Of a DNA stretch of 64,000 bases, positions 9,472-17,772 are shown one piece after another. Made by a program: the position numbers and the translations under genes. The notes beneath the pieces were generated by a model that was not told the DNA's origin, made no database searches, and saw only the letters and a list, made by a program, of their open reading frames with translations. The stretch lies in contig NZ_FOEO01000027.1 of NCBI RefSeq assembly GCF_900110765.1, positions 1 to 64,000 on the forward strand. Reading direction: 5' to 3'. This DNA is from Pseudomonas sp. NFACC02 (GTDB lineage Bacteria > Pseudomonadota > Gammaproteobacteria > Pseudomonadales > Pseudomonadaceae). Position 1 is the stretch's first letter. The number at the start of each line of letters is the position of its first letter.

Positions 9472-9596
9472 GACCGGGTCCTTGTGCAGGTGGGAAAAGC
9501 CCAAAGCCTATGCCTTGAGCACGTGATGCGTCCAGTCGTAGCGAACGGATGACAACGCCGACAGTCAACACCTCTACGTCACCGGAGAGCGCTACC

Positions 9597-10664
9597 ATGA
9601 AACGTCGCTATAGCTGGCCACTGTGGACAGTCGTTGGCCTCATCGTCGTACTGATCGCCGTTCACATCGCGTTACCTTATGTGGTGCGCAATTACCTGAA
9701 CAACAAACTTGCCGACATGGGCGATTACCGCGGGCACATCACCGATGTGGACCTGGCCCTGTGGCGCGGCGCTTACCAGATCAACGGCCTGAATATCGTC
9801 AAAGTAGACGGTAAGGTTCCCGTTCCGCTGCTCAAAGCACCGGTGATCGACATTGCTGTCAGTTGGCACTCACTCTGGTACGACCATGCGGTGGTGGCAG
9901 AGGTTGCGTTTCTCAGCCCTGAGCTCAACTTTGTCGACGGTGGTCCCGACAAACAGCAGTCGCAGACCGGTACAGGCACTGACTGGCAGGATCAATTGAA
10001 CAAGCTGCTGCCAATCACCCTCAATGAGCTGCGAGTCGACGATGGCAAGATCACCTTTAACAACTTCAACTCAACACCCAAAGTGAAAATCGAAGCGGAC
10101 AAGGTCAATGCCAGCATCTACAACCTGACCAACATCGCAGGCAATCGCGAGGCCCGCTTCGACGGCAAGGCGATGCTGCTGGGCAATGCGCCGTTGGAAA
10201 GCACTGCCACGTTCGACCCGTTGAGCAACTTCGAAGACTTCGACTTCAAACTCCGGGCGACCGGTGTGCAACTCAAACAGATGAACGACTTCGCGTCGGC
10301 GTATGGCAAGTTCGACTTCAACGCGGGCAATGGCGACATCGTGATCGAGGCTCAAGCCAAAAAGGGTCAGCTCAGCGGCTACATCAAACCGTTGCTGCGC
10401 GATGTGGACATCTTCAACTGGCAGCAAGACGTCGAAAACCAGAACAAGGGCTTCTTCCGCTCCATCTGGGAAGCCATGGTCGGCGCCAGCGAAACCGTGC
10501 TCAAGAACCAGCGCAAAAACCAGTTCGCCACCCGCGTCGAACTCAGCGGCAGCGTACACAAACAGGACATCAGCGCATTCCAGGCGTTTCTGCAGATCCT
10601 GCGCAACGCGTTCGTGCAGGCGTTCAATACGCGGTATGACAGTGGCAAGAAAGAGGCGGGGTGA
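9597..10664 (+). CDS. DUF748 (AsmA-like) envelope protein
   Basis: A 355-residue protein with one N-terminal transmembrane helix (about residues 7-28, WPLWTVVGLIVVLIAVHIAL) and a large periplasmic part. The following segment RNYLNNKLADMGDYRGHITDVDLALWRGAYQI is the typical opening of DUF748 domains, which belong to the AsmA/TAM superfamily linked to envelope lipid or outer-membrane homeostasis. The exact role is unknown. GGAG lies ten bases before the ATG at 9597, so the upstream in-frame ATG at 9549 is not used. It is divergent from cysK. Confidence 0.85.
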   Translation: MKRRYSWPLWTVVGLIVVLIAVHIALPYVVRNYLNNKLADMGDYRGHITDVDLALWRGAYQINGLNIVKVDGKVPVPLLKAPVIDIAVSWHSLWYDHAVVAEVAFLSPELNFVDGGPDKQQSQTGTGTDWQDQLNKLLPITLNELRVDDGKITFNNFNSTPKVKIEADKVNASIYNLTNIAGNREARFDGKAMLLGNAPLESTATFDPLSNFEDFDFKLRATGVQLKQMNDFASAYGKFDFNAGNGDIVIEAQAKKGQLSGYIKPLLRDVDIFNWQQDVENQNKGFFRSIWEAMVGASETVLKNQRKNQFATRVELSGSVHKQDISAFQAFLQILRNAFVQAFNTRYDSGKKEAG

Positions 10665-10678
10665 TTGCCCCTTCTACT

Positions 10679-10764
10679 GTGGGCGTAAGCCTGCTCACGA
10701 AGGCTCAAGAACTGCCCCTCGCTAGTGGATGAAGGCCAGTCCTCGTGAGCATGTTCACTCTCAA
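10679..10764. repeat. Decayed REP doublet of a different sequence class
   Basis: TGTGGGCGTAAGCCTGCTCACGA at the left and TCGTGAGCATGTTCACTCTCA at the right are imperfect inverted arms, about 60 bases apart. They resemble the GTGGGAGCGAGCCTGCTCGC type of Pseudomonas REP rather than the GTAGGAGCG type. The doublet lies between the DUF748 gene and the MoxR gene. Confidence 0.55.
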
Positions 10765-10928
10765 AGATTCAACGTAAGCGTGGTCAAAGCACGACCCGCC
10801 ATTCAGCAACTGAATAAAGCGTCTGCGTTCACAGGCGTGCGGGCCGCGCGTTATAGTCGCGGCATGCTCTTTTTCTGATTCCGGCTGTCTGGGTGTGTTG
10901 CCCAGGCGCCATGTTCGAGGATTTTTCG

Positions 10929-11774
10929 ATGAAGTTCGAAGGCACTTCTGCCTATGTCGCGACCAACGACCTGAAGCTGGCGGTCAACGCTGCCATTACC
11001 CTGGAGCGTCCGCTGCTGGTCAAAGGCGAGCCGGGCACGGGCAAGACCATGCTCGCCGAGCAACTGGCCGAATCCTTCGGCGCCAAGCTGATCACCTGGC
11101 ACATCAAATCGACCACCAAGGCCCATCAGGGCCTGTACGAGTACGACGCGGTCAGCCGCCTGCGCGACTCGCAGCTGGGCGTCGACAAAGTCCACGACGT
11201 GCGCAACTACTTGAAGAAGGGCAAGCTCTGGGAGGCGTTCGAATCGGACGAACGCGTGATCCTGCTGATCGACGAGATCGACAAGGCCGACATCGAATTC
11301 CCCAACGACCTGTTGCAAGAACTCGACAAGATGGAGTTCTACGTTTACGAGATCGACGAGACGATCAAGGCCAAGAAGCGCCCGATCATCATCATTACCT
11401 CGAACAACGAAAAGGAACTGCCGGACGCCTTCCTGCGCCGCTGTTTCTTCCACTACATCGCCTTCCCTGACCGCCCCACCCTGCAGCGGATCGTCGACGT
11501 GCACTATCCGGACATCAAAAAAGACCTGGTCAGCGAAGCGCTGGACGTGTTCTTCGATGTGCGCAAAGTCCCGGGGCTCAAGAAGAAGCCGTCTACCTCG
11601 GAACTGGTGGACTGGCTGAAACTGCTGATGGCCGACAACATCGGCGAAGCGGTGCTGCGCGAACGCGATCCGACCAAGGCCATTCCGCCGCTGGCGGGCG
11701 CGCTGGTGAAGAACGAGCAGGACGTGCAATTGCTTGAGCGTCTGGCGTTCATGAGCCGTCGTGGCAATCGCTAA
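10929..11774 (+). CDS. MoxR-family AAA+ ATPase
   Basis: A 281-residue AAA+ ATPase. Walker A is GEPGTGKTMLAEQLA near residue 33, Walker B is VILLIDEIDKAD near residue 110, followed by a sensor-1 type IIITSNNEKELPDAFLRRC segment. MoxR proteins work with VWA partners as chaperones for metal insertion or complex assembly, and the next gene, 30 bases downstream, encodes such a partner. The start at 10929 follows GAGGATTTTTCG; an earlier in-frame ATG at 10893 gives an extension without family resemblance. The substrate is not evident. Confidence 0.93.
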   Translation: MKFEGTSAYVATNDLKLAVNAAITLERPLLVKGEPGTGKTMLAEQLAESFGAKLITWHIKSTTKAHQGLYEYDAVSRLRDSQLGVDKVHDVRNYLKKGKLWEAFESDERVILLIDEIDKADIEFPNDLLQELDKMEFYVYEIDETIKAKKRPIIIITSNNEKELPDAFLRRCFFHYIAFPDRPTLQRIVDVHYPDIKKDLVSEALDVFFDVRKVPGLKKKPSTSELVDWLKLLMADNIGEAVLRERDPTKAIPPLAGALVKNEQDVQLLERLAFMSRRGNR

Positions 11775-11804
11775 GCTCTTTGGGATAAGTGCGGGACACC
11801 CATC

Positions 11805-12983
11805 ATGTTGCTCAACCTGTTCAACGAAATGCGCGCCGCCAAGGTGCCGGTCTCGGTGCGTGAGCTGCTGGACCTGATCAATGCCCTGAAACAGCGGGTG
11901 ACCTTCGCCGACATGGACGAGTTCTACTACTTGTCGCGGGCGATTCTGGTCAAGGACGAGCGCCATTACGACAAGTTCGACCGGGCCTTCGGCGCCTATT
12001 TCAACGGCCTCGAAAAACTCGACGATCACCTGCAGGCGCTGATTCCCGAAGACTGGCTGCGCAAGGAATTCGAGCGCTCGCTGACGGATGAAGAGCGCGC
12101 GCAGATTCAATCCCTTGGGGGGCTCGACAAACTCATCGAGGAATTCAAGAAGCGGCTGGAAGAACAGAAAGAACGCCACGCAGGCGGCAATAAATGGATC
12201 GGCACCGGCGGTACCAGCCCGTTTGGTTCGGGCGGCTACAATCCGGAAGGTATTCGTGTGGGCGATGCCGGCAAGCGTCAGGGCAAGGCGGCGAAGGTCT
12301 GGGATCAGCGTGAGTACAAGAATCTCGACGACCAGGTCGAACTGGGCACGCGCAACATCAAGGTCGCCCTTCGGCGCCTGCGCAAATTCGCCCGCCAAGG
12401 CGCCGCAGACGAACTGGACATCGACGGCACCATCGACCACACCGCCCGCGATGCCGGCTTGCTGAACATCCAGATGCGCCCCGAGCGCCGAAACACCATC
12501 AAGCTGTTACTCCTGTTCGACATCGGCGGCTCGATGGACGCCCACGTGAAAATCTGTGAAGAACTGTTCTCGGCCTGCAAGACCGAGTTCAAGCACATGG
12601 AGTATTTCTACTTCCACAACTTCATCTACGAATCGGTGTGGAAGAACAACTTGCGCCGCACTTCGGAACGCACGTCGACCCAGGATCTGCTCCACAAATA
12701 CGGTGCCGACTACAAAGTGATCTTCATTGGCGATGCCGCCATGGCGCCCTACGAAATCACCCAGCCCGGCGGCAGCGTCGAGCACTGGAACGAAGAAGCA
12801 GGCTACGTGTGGATGCACCGTTTCATGGCCAAGTTCAAGAAGATCATCTGGATCAATCCCTACCCCAAGGATGCCTGGGCCTACACCACCTCGACCAACA
12901 TCGTGCGGGATTTGATCGAGGATCAGATGTACCCGTTGACCTTGCGCGGGCTGGAAGAAGGGATGCGGTATCTGGCGAAGTAA
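11805..12983 (+). CDS. VWA-domain protein, CoxE-like partner of MoxR
   Basis: A 392-residue cytoplasmic protein. The N-terminal half is helical and charged, with a glycine-rich linker (GGNKWIGTGGTSPFGSGGYNP). The C-terminal half is a von Willebrand A domain with the metal site LLLFDIGGSMDAHV. The canonical DxSxS site is DxGxS here, one serine replaced by glycine. VWA proteins paired with MoxR ATPases act in metallo-enzyme or complex assembly; with the gene 30 bases upstream this forms a two-gene operon. The nearby biology (cysK, pxp operon) gives no clear client. Confidence 0.9.
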   Translation: MLLNLFNEMRAAKVPVSVRELLDLINALKQRVTFADMDEFYYLSRAILVKDERHYDKFDRAFGAYFNGLEKLDDHLQALIPEDWLRKEFERSLTDEERAQIQSLGGLDKLIEEFKKRLEEQKERHAGGNKWIGTGGTSPFGSGGYNPEGIRVGDAGKRQGKAAKVWDQREYKNLDDQVELGTRNIKVALRRLRKFARQGAADELDIDGTIDHTARDAGLLNIQMRPERRNTIKLLLLFDIGGSMDAHVKICEELFSACKTEFKHMEYFYFHNFIYESVWKNNLRRTSERTSTQDLLHKYGADYKVIFIGDAAMAPYEITQPGGSVEHWNEEAGYVWMHRFMAKFKKIIWINPYPKDAWAYTTSTNIVRDLIEDQMYPLTLRGLEEGMRYLAK

Positions 12984-12993
12984 TGCTGAGACG

Positions 12994-13082
12994 GTAGGAG
13001 CGCGCTTGCCCGCGATTGCGGAGTGTCAGACACCTTGTAGGTCACAGACATAATGCAATCGCGGGACAAGCCACGCTCCTAC
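12994..13082. repeat. Short REP cassette
   Basis: Inverted arms GTAGGAGCGCGCTTGCCCGC and GCGGGACAAGCCACGCTCCTAC enclose about 40 bases. The pair fills the convergent gap between the VWA gene and pxpC. Its right edge carries the pxpC stop codon. Confidence 0.88.
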
Positions 13083-14005
13083 AACGGCAGACCGAGTCGA
13101 TTCAGACACCCCACCTGCTCGCGATGCGCCATCTCCTGCACCACCGCCCTCATCCGCACCACCGTGCCCGGCAGTTTCTGCGCCAGCCTCGCCAGTGAAA
13201 GCGGCGTCAATGCGCCAAGCCTTGGATAGCCGCCGATGGTCTGGCGATCAGTAAGCAGAACGATAGGCTGACCATCAGGCGGGACCTGAATCGCGCCGAG
13301 TGGAATGCCTTCGGAGATCATCGGTTTGCCCTGATACACCAACTCCGGTCCCAGCAGGCGTATGCCCATGCGGTCGGCGCGGCTGTCGAGGGTCCAGTCG
13401 CTGTTGAAGGCATCGAACAGGCTCAGGCCGCTGAACTGGCCGATCTGCGCGCCAAGCACGACATCCAGCGGGCGCGCGTCGCACACGTCTGGAATCAACC
13501 CGTCAGGCAACCCATGCAACTCAAAGGAGGTGCCTGAGTACTTCAACTGATCGCCTTCGACCAGCGCTTTGCCGTCGCCCTGCAACCCTCCCAGTCTCTC
13601 GCGCCCGACAGTGGCGCAACTGCCCAAAACCTCAACGGCGTCGAATCCACCGGGCGCCGCAAGATAAGCACGTGCGCCCGAGACTGGTTGGGTAAACCGC
13701 AATTGCTGTCCACGACGAACGAAGAAACTGCGCCAGGGCGCAATCGAGCGCTCATCGAGCATCGCGCCCAGATCAGCGCCCGCCAACGCCAGGCAACAAT
13801 CGGCTTCAGCGACCAGCGTCAGTCCACCAAGCGTAATTTCTACGACGGCGGCGTCCAGCGGGTTGTCGAGCAGCTTGTTGGCCCAGGACATCGACACCCA
13901 GTCCAGCGCCCCGCCCTGTGTTACGCCCAGATGGCGGACGCCAAACCGCCCGGCGTCCTGAAGCAGGCACAACGGCGTACTGCTTTTTACGGTAAGCACG
14001 GTCAT
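13079..14005 (-). CDS. pxpC: 5-oxoprolinase subunit C (biotin-dependent carboxyltransferase family)
   Basis: A 308-residue subunit of the ATP-dependent 5-oxoprolinase PxpABC, which opens 5-oxoproline to glutamate. The N-terminal LLQDAGRFGVRHLGVTQGGA is the family signature, and SEGIPLGAIQVPPDGQPIVL near the C-terminus is also characteristic. Its ATG overlaps the pxpB stop (ATGA), giving tight coupling. The TAG stop at 13079-13081 is formed by the first bases of the REP cassette edge (GTAGGAG), as also seen for aceK. Older annotations call it allophanate hydrolase subunit 2 or KipA. Confidence 0.94.
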   Translation of the reverse strand: MTVLTVKSSTPLCLLQDAGRFGVRHLGVTQGGALDWVSMSWANKLLDNPLDAAVVEITLGGLTLVAEADCCLALAGADLGAMLDERSIAPWRSFFVRRGQQLRFTQPVSGARAYLAAPGGFDAVEVLGSCATVGRERLGGLQGDGKALVEGDQLKYSGTSFELHGLPDGLIPDVCDARPLDVVLGAQIGQFSGLSLFDAFNSDWTLDSRADRMGIRLLGPELVYQGKPMISEGIPLGAIQVPPDGQPIVLLTDRQTIGGYPRLGALTPLSLARLAQKLPGTVVRMRAVVQEMAHREQVGCLNRLGLPL

Positions 14006-14706
14006 GCCAGCGCCTCCAGCGCGGTGTCGTCGCCACCCAGGCGAATGAATTCGGCGCGCTCCACAGGCTCGAAACGCACGGTGTCGCCGGGCTGCATCAA
14101 GCTGTAGCCATCGATCTCGCGATCAAACAATTTCGCTGGCGTGCGGCCCAGGATGTTCCAGCCGCCCGGCGACTCCAGCGGGTAAGCCGCTGTCTGGCGT
14201 TCGGCGATCCCGACACTGCCTGCCGCCACGCGTTTGCGCGGGGTATTGATACGCGGCGCCGCCAGAACCTCTTCGACCAGGCCCATGAAGGCAAATCCGG
14301 GAGCGAAACCCAAGGCAAACACCTGGTATTCACGCTGGCTGTGGCGGCGGATCACCTCATCCACCGACAACCCACTGCGTCGGGACAGCAACGTCAGCTC
14401 GGGGCCGACGCTCAGGTCGTACCAGACCGGCAACACATGCTGCCGCCCGCGTTTGGCGGCGTCGGGCGACAGGTCGGTCATGGCCTGCGCGATCACCTCG
14501 CGCGCCTGGACAGGATCAAGCGCCATCAGGTCGTAATGCACCATCAATGTGGTGTACGACGGCACCAGATCAATCAGATGCGCACCGAAGCCCTCGCGCA
14601 AACGCAGGCTGGCCGCGATCATCCACGGCATGTTGGCTTCGTCGATGGCGTCGAACAGACGCACCATCAAACAATCGATCGCGACGACTTCGATACACAC
14701 ATTCAT
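14002..14706 (-). CDS. pxpB: 5-oxoprolinase subunit B
   Basis: A 234-residue subunit of 5-oxoprolinase, formerly called allophanate hydrolase subunit 1 or KipI. Conserved features are ALGFAPGFAFMGLV in the middle and the glycine-rich ERQTAAYPLESPGGWNILG segment near the C-terminus. It overlaps pxpA upstream and pxpC downstream by four bases each, so the three subunits are translationally coupled in the order A-B-C. Confidence 0.94.
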   Translation of the reverse strand: MNVCIEVVAIDCLMVRLFDAIDEANMPWMIAASLRLREGFGAHLIDLVPSYTTLMVHYDLMALDPVQAREVIAQAMTDLSPDAAKRGRQHVLPVWYDLSVGPELTLLSRRSGLSVDEVIRRHSQREYQVFALGFAPGFAFMGLVEEVLAAPRINTPRKRVAAGSVGIAERQTAAYPLESPGGWNILGRTPAKLFDREIDGYSLMQPGDTVRFEPVERAEFIRLGGDDTALEALA

Positions 14707-15467
14707 GAGGTGGACAACTGCGCCGGGGTTTTGCCCAAGGCCTGACGAATCCGTTGTACGGCGGCGATGGAACTGGCGTTGTCGCCATGCACGCAGAGCG
14801 TGTCGGCGTTAAGCAGCAGTTCGCTGCCGTCGCTGGCGATCAAGGGTTCACCCCGGGACAAGGTCAGCGCCTGGGCAATAATGGTTTCCGGATCGTGATG
14901 CACCGCTCCCGGCAAGCTGCGCGCCACCAGACGCCCCACGCTGTCGTACGCACGGTCAGCGAACGCTTCAAACCACAGCGTGACGCCGAACTCATCGGCC
15001 ATCGCTTGCGCTGCGCTGTTGTCACGCATGGCCAGCAGCATCAAGGGCAGTTCAGCGTTGTAACGGGCGATGCCTTCGATGACGGCACGCAGCAGAGTCG
15101 GATTGGCCATCATGTCGTTGTACATCGCGCCATGGGGTTTGACGTAGCTGACACGACCACCCTGAGCACGGGCAATACCATCGAGTGCGCCAATCTGGTA
15201 ATGCAGCAGGTCCTGAATTTCTTGCGGCGAACAGGCCATGGAGCGGCGGCCGAATCCCACGAGGTCCGGGTAGGCAGGGTGCGCACCGATGGTCACGTCA
15301 TGGCTCAGCGCCAAGGCCACGGTCTTGCGCATGACACTGGGATCGCCCGCATGAAAACCACAGGCAATATTGGCGCAATCGATGAACGGCATGACTTCGG
15401 CATCCAGACCCATGGTCCACGCGCCGTAGCTTTCGCCGATGTCACAGTTCAATAACAGGCGGCCCAA
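14703..15467 (-). CDS. pxpA: 5-oxoprolinase subunit A (LamB/YcsF family)
   Basis: A 254-residue first gene of the pxpABC operon. The start of the family, LLLNCDIGESYGAW, and the NIACGFHAGDPSVM block are intact. The start appears to be TTG at 15465-15467, placed eight bases after a strong AGGAG; no ATG precedes the conserved opening. Together the three proteins remove 5-oxoproline, a damage product of glutamine and glutathione turnover. No transporter or regulator gene is attached. Confidence 0.94.
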   Translation of the reverse strand: MGRLLLNCDIGESYGAWTMGLDAEVMPFIDCANIACGFHAGDPSVMRKTVALALSHDVTIGAHPAYPDLVGFGRRSMACSPQEIQDLLHYQIGALDGIARAQGGRVSYVKPHGAMYNDMMANPTLLRAVIEGIARYNAELPLMLLAMRDNSAAQAMADEFGVTLWFEAFADRAYDSVGRLVARSLPGAVHHDPETIIAQALTLSRGEPLIASDGSELLLNADTLCVHGDNASSIAAVQRIRQALGKTPAQLSTS

Positions 15468-15675
15468 AGGATATCTCCTGTGCAGACGAACATTGAAGAC
15501 GAGCCTTGAGTCTACGCGCGGGAAGCGTCGCTTTGCAGCGTTGAAACGAGCCTGTCATGTGCAGGCGCATTCTTGGACGGGAGGTGTTGGGGTGTCCAAC
15601 GAATAAAAGCGGGAGGGGGAGATAAGAAAAAGTGAACGGGAAGAGCCGGAATCTTGAGATCAGCGCATTTCTCGG

Positions 15676-15703
15676 TGGGAGTGAGCTTGCTCACCCCACC
15701 GTT
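15676..15703. repeat. Small REP-like hairpin
   Basis: GTGGGAGTGAGCTTGCTCACCCCAC is a self-complementary remnant of the GTGGGAGCGAGC class of REP, in the 266-base gap between pxpA and the DUF2937 gene. A similar remnant occurs near 23862-23882. Confidence 0.45.
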
Positions 15704-15733
15704 CCGGCGCCGGAGCAGGGCATCGATTCTGGC

Positions 15734-16258
15734 TCACTGCCAGTCCCGGTTCACCTTGCGCACGTGATGGCGTCCCACGAACACCCAGTCGATGAACAGC
15801 ACGAAGCTTTCGATGACCAGCGAGAACAACAGCGCGCACACCAGGCCCCAACCGATGACTTCAGGCGACAGCAAGACCTGCCACGAATACCCGTTCCAGG
15901 TTTCCTTGCGAATGTCCGGGTCGGCAGCGGTCAGCACATGGTAAGCCCGCATGTACCAAGGGCCTTGCAAGGCCAGCCATTCGCGGTCGAGGGTTTGTGT
16001 GCGAATCAGCAGGTTATTGATGTTGTCGGCATCGGCGCGAAACACCGGATCGTCACTGCTGCGGTAGTGCTGGATCAGCGCCTGGACATCCCCTTTGAAG
16101 AACCGTTGAGCGGTGTCGTTGTAACCGCCCAGGCTTTTTTGCGCCTCAATCAGGTGCGCTTCGACACGCTTGCTGTAATCGCTGATAAAGCCGGGAATCT
16201 GCACGCCGATCAACAGGCCCGCCGTGAACAACACCAGTCGCAGATAGCTTCGCAGCAT
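15734..16258 (-). CDS. DUF2937 membrane protein
   Basis: A 174-residue protein with a hydrophobic N-terminal helix (YLRLVLFTAGLLIGVQI), a soluble helical middle rich in charged residues, and a C-terminal helix (IGWGLVCALLFSLVIESFVLFI). The topology and the HLIEAQKSLGGYND segment fit the DUF2937 family of unknown function. It lies 13 bases after the amidotransferase gene and is probably co-transcribed with it; the pairing hints at a shared process but does not define it. Confidence 0.8.
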   Translation of the reverse strand: MLRSYLRLVLFTAGLLIGVQIPGFISDYSKRVEAHLIEAQKSLGGYNDTAQRFFKGDVQALIQHYRSSDDPVFRADADNINNLLIRTQTLDREWLALQGPWYMRAYHVLTAADPDIRKETWNGYSWQVLLSPEVIGWGLVCALLFSLVIESFVLFIDWVFVGRHHVRKVNRDWQ

Positions 16259-16271
16259 AGATCCCTCTCTG

Positions 16272-17045
16272 TCAGGTTCGGCCTTCGGCCACGCATTCGC
16301 CGCGACGCCATAAGCTCCAGTGCCCAGGTTCGTAGCGATTCCAGGTTTCGTTCTCGGTCAACGGCTCGGTGGCAATGACCGTGACCACGTCGTTCGGCGT
16401 GGTTTCGGCCTGAAAATCGACGATCACATCGACATCCTTCAGGCGAGCCGGGCCGAACGGAGCACGACGAGTAATGTGCACCAGCTTGGTGGAGCAGAAA
16501 CAAAACAGCCAGTCGCCATCACTGAGCAAACAGTTGAACACGCCTTTGCTGCGGTACTCGCTACAGGCTTCGACCAGCGTCGGCAACAGCTGTTCGATCT
16601 CGACAGGCTCAGGGAACCCCTCACGCACCCGGTTCAACACATCGCAAAAAGCGGCCTCGCTGTCGGTATCCCCCACTGGCCGATAGAACGTGGCCCGCGG
16701 GTGGAAATCCGCCAACTGGCCGTTATGCGCGAAGCACCAGTTACGGCCCCACAGTTCGCGGACAAAGGGATGGGTGTTGGAGAGGCAGACCTTGCCCACA
16801 TTGGCCTGGCGAATGTGACCAATCACCACTTCGCTCTTGATCGGATAACGCTGCACCAGTTGGGCGACTTCCGACTCGCTGCTGGCGGCCGGGTCCTGAA
16901 ACAGACGCAAACCGCGTCCCTCATAGAAGCCGATCCCCCAGCCATCGCGGTGCGGACCCGTTCGCCCGCCACGCTGCATCAGCCCGGTAAAGCTGAACAC
17001 GATGTCTGTGGGTACATTGGCACTCATGCCTAGAAGTTCACACAT
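16272..17045 (-). CDS. Class II glutamine amidotransferase, YafJ-like
   Basis: A 257-residue cytoplasmic protein whose Met is followed at once by Cys2 (MCELLGMSAN), the N-terminal nucleophile of class II amidotransferases. Further family features are GWGIGFYEGRG, GHIRQANVG and the NTHPF and NWCFAHNGQL segments that bind glutamine. It has only the glutaminase domain; the acceptor is unknown. GCATGTGTGAA at the start fixes the ATG at 17045, because the Cys must follow Met. The DUF2937 gene is directly downstream. Confidence 0.9.
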   Translation of the reverse strand: MCELLGMSANVPTDIVFSFTGLMQRGGRTGPHRDGWGIGFYEGRGLRLFQDPAASSESEVAQLVQRYPIKSEVVIGHIRQANVGKVCLSNTHPFVRELWGRNWCFAHNGQLADFHPRATFYRPVGDTDSEAAFCDVLNRVREGFPEPVEIEQLLPTLVEACSEYRSKGVFNCLLSDGDWLFCFCSTKLVHITRRAPFGPARLKDVDVIVDFQAETTPNDVVTVIATEPLTENETWNRYEPGHWSLWRRGECVAEGRT

Positions 17046-17112
17046 GCTCGGCTCCCGGTCTGTTTAACCGCATATCACACTGCTGGAGCGCGCTCATACA
17101 GGGTAAACGTCA

Positions 17113-17619
17113 TCACAACTTGGGTTCGACCCGGTAGCGGCCACTGCTGCCGCTGGCCGGCGGTGCGGATGAACGGGCGAAGCGGCCCGACTCCTGAGTG
17201 GTGAACGGTTCGTCATCCTGCTCTGCCTGTTTCTGTTCGGCGGCGGCCTGCGCCGCGGCTTGCTCGGCATGGGCCTGACGGGCCTTTTTCTTGCGTAGAA
17301 AAGGCAGGCGGATCAGCGCGAAGATGACATACAAACCCAGCGCAATAGCGCCGTAGGTCGCCAGATCGAGCACCGCACGCCAGACGTTGTTGCCCACCTT
17401 GAACGCAAGATCCAGCACGCTGATGGCGAGCGCCGGGGCGTACTGGTCCTTGACCGGGTCGATGATGGTCGGGCAGAACAGCAGGACCGCGCCGATCACG
17501 CGCAGCGGCTCGCGCAGGTAGCGCCACATCCAGCCAGTCAGCTTGAACCACACCAACAGACAACCCAACGCAGCAAATGCGTAAAGGCCCCAGGCAATCA
17601 GATAGTCGTTGTCGGTCAT
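17113..17619 (-). CDS. Small membrane protein with Ala/Gln-rich charged tail
   Basis: A 168-residue protein with three to four hydrophobic helices in the first 105 residues (AWGLYAFAALGCLLVWF, then VIGAVLLFCPTIIDP, then ATYGAIALGLYVIFALI). A basic KKKAR segment and an Ala/Gln/Glu-rich cytoplasmic tail follow. Some Pseudomonas annotations call it an MFS transporter, but it is far too short. Function is unknown. MTDNDYLIAWG at 17619 is taken as the start because the longer in-frame reading runs into the region of the divergent oligopeptidase gene. It may share a promoter zone with that gene. Confidence 0.75.
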   Translation of the reverse strand: MTDNDYLIAWGLYAFAALGCLLVWFKLTGWMWRYLREPLRVIGAVLLFCPTIIDPVKDQYAPALAISVLDLAFKVGNNVWRAVLDLATYGAIALGLYVIFALIRLPFLRKKKARQAHAEQAAAQAAAEQKQAEQDDEPFTTQESGRFARSSAPPASGSSGRYRVEPKL

Positions 17620-17772
17620 GACGTCCGTGGTAAGGCAGGTAAAGAGGCGCTTATGATAACGACTTTTCACCAGCCCGGCTTCCCCGGCTTCAGTTATCGG
17701 TCCGCACTGCCTCTGACCGGGCACGTCCGGACCGGAACGTTTATTCCAGAAAGCCCATTGAGAGAGCCCCGC

